26,200 bases of DNA from Perkinsus olseni (lineage: Eukaryota > Perkinsozoa > Perkinsida). Under the pieces are notes generated by a model that did not search any database, was not told the origin of the DNA, and saw only the letters and a list, made by a program, of their open reading frames with translations. Location of the stretch: assembly GCA_013115125.1 (NCBI GenBank), contig JABANN010000487.1, positions 1-26,200 on the forward strand, read 5' to 3'. The position numbers were made by a program, and so were the translations under genes. Shown piece by piece: positions 23,101 through 26,200 of the stretch; the first letter of the stretch is position 1; every line of letters starts with the position of its first letter.

Positions 23101-24916
23101 AGCAGTCAAGCGCGCAGAATCGACCTTACCACAACTCTCGCTTCGGCTCAACGCTCGAACCGAGAATGCCCTATCTAGTCGATATTTTTGCAGTAAACCG
23201 GATAGAGTAACAACAGAGTCCTCCAAAAAGGCTCCAGCGCCACGTCAACAGGCACTCATTAGTCGCGATGAAGCCACCAACTCAGCGAGAAGTTTCCTCG
23301 TACGCAATTTGTCGCTGACCTTGAAGTTTTGCGTTGCGCCTTTCCGAGTGCCGAAGGCCGTCGCCACGGCAGCCTTGTTCTCGACCTGTTGCCTGTGGTA
23401 ACTTCTCGCCAACTCCTCTTTGCGGTTCTGCTCCGCCAAAAGCCTGATCGTTTCATACTTATCGGTGACACACGGGGAAAGGTGTGTTAGGCCATGTATT
23501 TCGAAGTGGAAGTGTCGCGGCTCAACCACAGCGGAGCGAAGCGCATCTTTCTTTCATTCCGTGCTATTCTAACTCACCGAAATACACAAGCCCACCTGGC
23601 TGCCTCTTTCGTTATGACGTTCTCTGGATCACTGAGCGCTGTGAGGAACTCGACCCGTGTTACTCGTCCGTCGCCCGTGGAATCCAACATACGGATCTGT
23701 CACAATTATCACTCGCGCACTTTCGCCTACTTTCTCGAAAGTAATGAGTTAACAGGGAACTCCACCGCCCAATAAGCCCCATCATGGCGCGTGCGGGTGG
23801 TAGCGAGCTGTTCCCGCGTCATCCACGACCGGCCACACGAAGCTTTGTCTCCTGTGTCCTCGTCTAGCTATTCAATCAGAACACCTCTGCTCTCTATTCA
23901 TCAGAGTAACTACTACTTGTACCATCGGGAGAGAGTGGTTAGCGACTGACAAAGTACAGCTCCTACAGTGGGGGTCAGCCATCGAGGCTCTAAATCCCCT
24001 GGGATGGTCTCGCCCCTCTGTCTGCGGAGCTTGCTTGCGTCGCTTCCCACTGTCTGGTTCGCGAGCTAGCGAGATCGGAGACGGAGTTTTATACTCCGAG
24101 AGACAAGACAGATGCGACCGCGAAATCACGGAGTGCGCCACAGGCATGCCAGCGCTAGGCTAAGTTGTACTAGATATTCTAATTGCTCCCTCTAGTTATT
24201 ATAAAATTGTCAATAAAGATGAAGATGTGTGTTGGCTTCTCTACTTGCCCAGTGGCCTCACCCGACCGGGCGCTCGATCGCGGCTTTGGCTTCTCAACAA
24301 CTTAGTTATTACTAAGCTGGTGATAGTATACACGCGTACCCTTCAAGGTGCAATTTTGTGCCATACCGAAGGACTCGAACGAACCCCTCTCGAGTTGAGA
24401 ATGCCATCCGTGTGGTGGGAATGTTGATAAGGCGATAGCGTGACGTCGTACGCCGTAGACAAGGCAGACAGACTAGCTATATTAGCTAGCAGCCCGCATT
24501 CGCGCCAGCGCGTGGCCTCTCTTCACTTGGCCTATCGACTTCCTATGCCGCGTTCCGAAGTTAGAAGTGAGGAGTTTAGCTCTCCACGCTCTCAGAAGAG
24601 CAGGGCCACCCTCACCATTTCGACAATTTCCTCGTCTTTCACGTCGCCACCGGAGCGACCACACACGCTAGCTAAGGCCGATCGAATTCCATCGCTGTCG
24701 ATGTAGCCGTGACCGTCCACATCAACCTACACTCTCAGATTTTAAGAGAACGGCCCGACGGCTATTTTACGAGGTTGAAGATATTCTCGCAGTCTTCCAT
24801 AGAGTGGCTAGCGATGCCGCAGGTACTTCGCTTGACCAGAGCCGACGCCTCGGCTTCGTCCTTGAAAGATGATGCGCTTCGCTCCGCTGTACCACCAGCC
24901 CTCGCCGCGAGAGCGC
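20116..24916 (-). CDS. multi-EF-hand calcium-binding protein (5' end unresolved)
   Basis: A calcium-sensor-like protein of at least 430 residues. Exons: 24771-24916, 24616-24726, 23596-23696, 23320-23457, 22785-22993, 22584-22740, 22239-22363, 21263-21372, 20727-20872, 20116-20166 (tentative). EF-hand loops in order: DVDGHGYIDSDG (degenerate at position 12), DSTGDGRVTRVE, a degenerate KAVDIRRRGVID, DNEENGSLDVRE and DEDASGSIGKEE. Between the second loop and the rest is a charged helical linker (LLAEQNRKEELARSYHRQ) and a Lys/Ser-rich segment. No kinase or other catalytic domain is visible. Phase is kept at all junctions except 23458-23595, where the splice sites I can see do not match in phase, so a small exon may be missing there. 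The first coding exon lies upstream of 24916 and was not found. Three introns are long (919, 866 and 560 nt); others are 44 nt. Confidence 0.8.
22407..22458. repeat. exact 26-bp tandem duplication in an EF-hand gene intron
   Basis: Two identical 26-bp copies (CATTTTTGCATGTGCCATAG then TGGCCT) lie 44 nt from the 3' splice site of intron 22364-22583. A third, diverged half copy (TATAGTGACAC) precedes them. Confidence 0.85.
23697..24615 (-). other. 919-nt intron of the EF-hand gene
   Basis: Phase is kept across it (EIVEM then IRMLDSTGDG). On the minus strand near 24370-24390 it holds GGGGTTCGTTCGAGTCC, a possible B-box relic. No exon is convincing inside. Confidence 0.6.
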
Positions 24917-25370
24917 CTGGGGAGTAGACGAAGTGATCTCATACGGAAACCGAGATTCTTTCATCGATGGTGCGCGTCCCGATGAGAGAACTCGCGAACG
25001 TGAACCAGAAATAGAGAAGAGTAAATTTTCGGTTGATTTGATAGTAAAACGTCAAAAACTGGGAAAAGACTCAGAAAAGTTGCACCAGAAACGATTTGTT
25101 AGACATGTGGCTTTCGAACGTGATACAAGAAAGAAATGAAAGCCCAGCTTCTAGCCGAGATCGCAGCGCGAGTACCGGTGCCTGAGAATGTTGCGCAGTT
25201 TGTTTCGAATTGTTCGGTCCCATCCTGAGGAGCTATCGAGGGCTCACGAAACGGGGGAGAAGAGTGTGCACCACTCACTTGGTTGGGGAGGAGGAGGCCT
25301 GTCCTGCGGTAGCATCGCTGATAATAGCCAAGTGATGACGCGATAGATCCTGCGCTGATAATCGATCATA
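24917..25370. promoter_or_regulatory. probable shared upstream region of a divergent gene pair
   Basis: It separates the minus-strand EF-hand gene from the plus-strand hypothetical gene. The missing first exon(s) of the EF-hand gene should be here. Minus-strand frames near 25275-25370 (DLSRHHLAIISDATAG) are open with good splice sites and may be that exon. I cannot identify promoter elements. Confidence 0.4.
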
Positions 25371-25885
25371 ATGGCGCGCGCATTTTACCTTACGTCGCTC
25401 CGTAAGCGCGATATCAGCAGCCGCTGCAACCCGCGACTCTAGTCGGCCGTTTACCCACACTCAAACTGGAAGACGAAACCCGGCAGTTGCTGAGCGAGTT
25501 GGGCTCACTAAACGCCCATGGTGACGGGGCGGAGACGCCACAGCACGAGGAAGCCGACGACGACGCCTACGACTCCTCGGGGAACCATCACCCTCACCGA
25601 AAACTCCGCTGCTCGAAGCGAGCGGCGGCCAAGGCGCACTCGGCGGCTTCTGCTGCCTTTTGTTATGACAATGGAGCCGGGGGCTGCGATGAATGTTCGC
25701 GACTTCGATTTTCGGGGTATCTCCCGCCGGGGATGGAGAAGGTGATGGGGAGAAGGGGGTACTTGGCGATGATCGATAAGTTCTCGAATGAGATGGGTGA
25801 GATGACGAGAGGCGCCACGACGAGAGCTCACAAGAAAAAACGAGGTAATAGTGGTGGGTGGGGCTGGGGGTTCTCAGCGTTCTAA
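25371..25885 (+). CDS. hypothetical protein, two exons, 157 aa
   Basis: Exon 1 is 25371-25401 (MARAFYLTSL) and exon 2 is 25443-25885, joined by a 41-nt intron with GTAAGC and CTCTAG ends that keeps phase (LLGRLPTLKLEDETRQLL follows). The protein has an acidic/His stretch (HEEADDDAYDSSGNHHPHR), a basic Ala-rich stretch, a CDEC pair, and then a more ordered segment (GYLPPGMEKVMGRRGYLAMI, DKFSNEMGEM) before a Gly/Trp-rich end. I do not recognise the family. It is transcribed away from the EF-hand gene, so 24917-25370 is probably a shared upstream region. Minus-strand frames across 25275-25460 are also open with plausible splice sites, which lowers confidence in the first exon. Confidence 0.55.
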
Positions 25886-26200
25886 TAGTGAGGGTAATGC
25901 TCCTGGTGGGAGTTGAACCTGTGGTGTGTCGCTATGCGGACGTGTGCTCTACCGTTCCGCTGAACTTGTTGCTGCTTCGGGCAGCGCATGTTTTATCCAC
26001 ATAACGGGAGTGGTATTTTATCGATGACTTAGGTTGGGTCCTAGCGGAAGAATGGAAGGCTGGAGTGTCCTCCACTAAAAAACGGCCGCGTGTCAAGAAA
26101 ACTGTTGCCGAGTAAGCCCCACGTGGGGATAAAAGCCGCTTTACTTCCCGGGAGTTTGGGAGAGGTGGAACGCAGGAGTGACGGTGGGAATACCTGAACC
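25886..26200 (-). repeat. tRNA-like relic at 25900-25976, then nothing assigned
   Basis: On the minus strand AAGTTCAGCGGAACGGTAGA then GC gives an A box with a 4-bp D stem. A Cys-like anticodon (GCA) follows, and a B box GGTTCAACTCC lies at 25909-25919 with near-normal tRNA spacing. Acceptor and T stems are broken, so I read it as a pseudo-tRNA or SINE head rather than a working gene. From 25980 to the end I see nothing I can name. Confidence 0.5.

Noticed and set aside
25140-25200. N-myristoylation start (MGPNNSK) for the EF-hand protein near 25240
   Set aside because: Proline after the glycine disfavours myristoylation, and the exon could not be joined with confidence.
25900-25976. Functional tRNA-Cys on the minus strand
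   Set aside because: D stem and a GCA anticodon are visible, but acceptor and T stems are broken and the D loop is too long.

Overview
The window is nuclear DNA from an intron-dense eukaryotic microbe. The evidence is a multi-exon SWI/SNF ATPase, a multi-EF-hand protein and a mucin-like type I membrane protein. All three are split by many GT-AG introns, often only 38-60 nt long and often with loose 5' splice sites (GTCGG, GTTTG, GTACG, GTCAA). Standard stop codons are used and base composition is roughly balanced. A compact protist, perhaps an alveolate of the perkinsid, Amoebophrya or chromerid kind, is a reasonable inference, but nothing here proves the taxon.

Layout. 1-1541: no secure gene, some short palindromes and one possible minus-strand exon. 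1542-13210 (minus): a nearly complete Snf2/Sth1/BRG1-type remodeller of about 1,410 residues. I resolved about 35 exons and reading phase is kept across almost every junction. Domains in order are HSA, SNF2 ATPase, helicase C, SnAC and bromodomain. 13211-16512: no secure gene; it holds a 263-bp hAT-type MITE with an 8-bp target duplication. 16513-18462 (minus): a secreted/membrane protein with signal peptide, Cys-containing ectodomain, poly-Thr mucin region, EGF-like module, one TM helix and a short basic tail. 18463-20115: intergenic with several near-perfect hairpins. 20116-24916 (minus): an EF-hand protein with at least three canonical loops. 25371-25885 (plus): a two-exon gene of unknown function, divergent from the EF-hand gene.

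The most unusual signal is in the introns of the SWI/SNF gene. (a) A family of related intron-like units of about 45 nt (GT...TTCGACCTAAG, then ATAT) recurs in at least four introns. One unit is an entire intron; the others sit at the start of, or inside, longer introns. (b) At least five introns carry a tRNA T-arm/B-box sequence, often right after the 5' splice site, and two also keep an A box. (c) Two short introns are hairpins with terminal inverted repeats. (d) The 8-mer AGTATCTT or its complement is strongly clustered across introns and exons, in different reading frames. Together these suggest recent intron gain from small mobile, partly tRNA-derived, introner-like elements. That is an inference to be tested by genome-wide comparison.

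The genes show no operon-like link. They look like independent nuclear genes: chromatin remodelling, calcium sensing, surface/adhesion, and one unknown.
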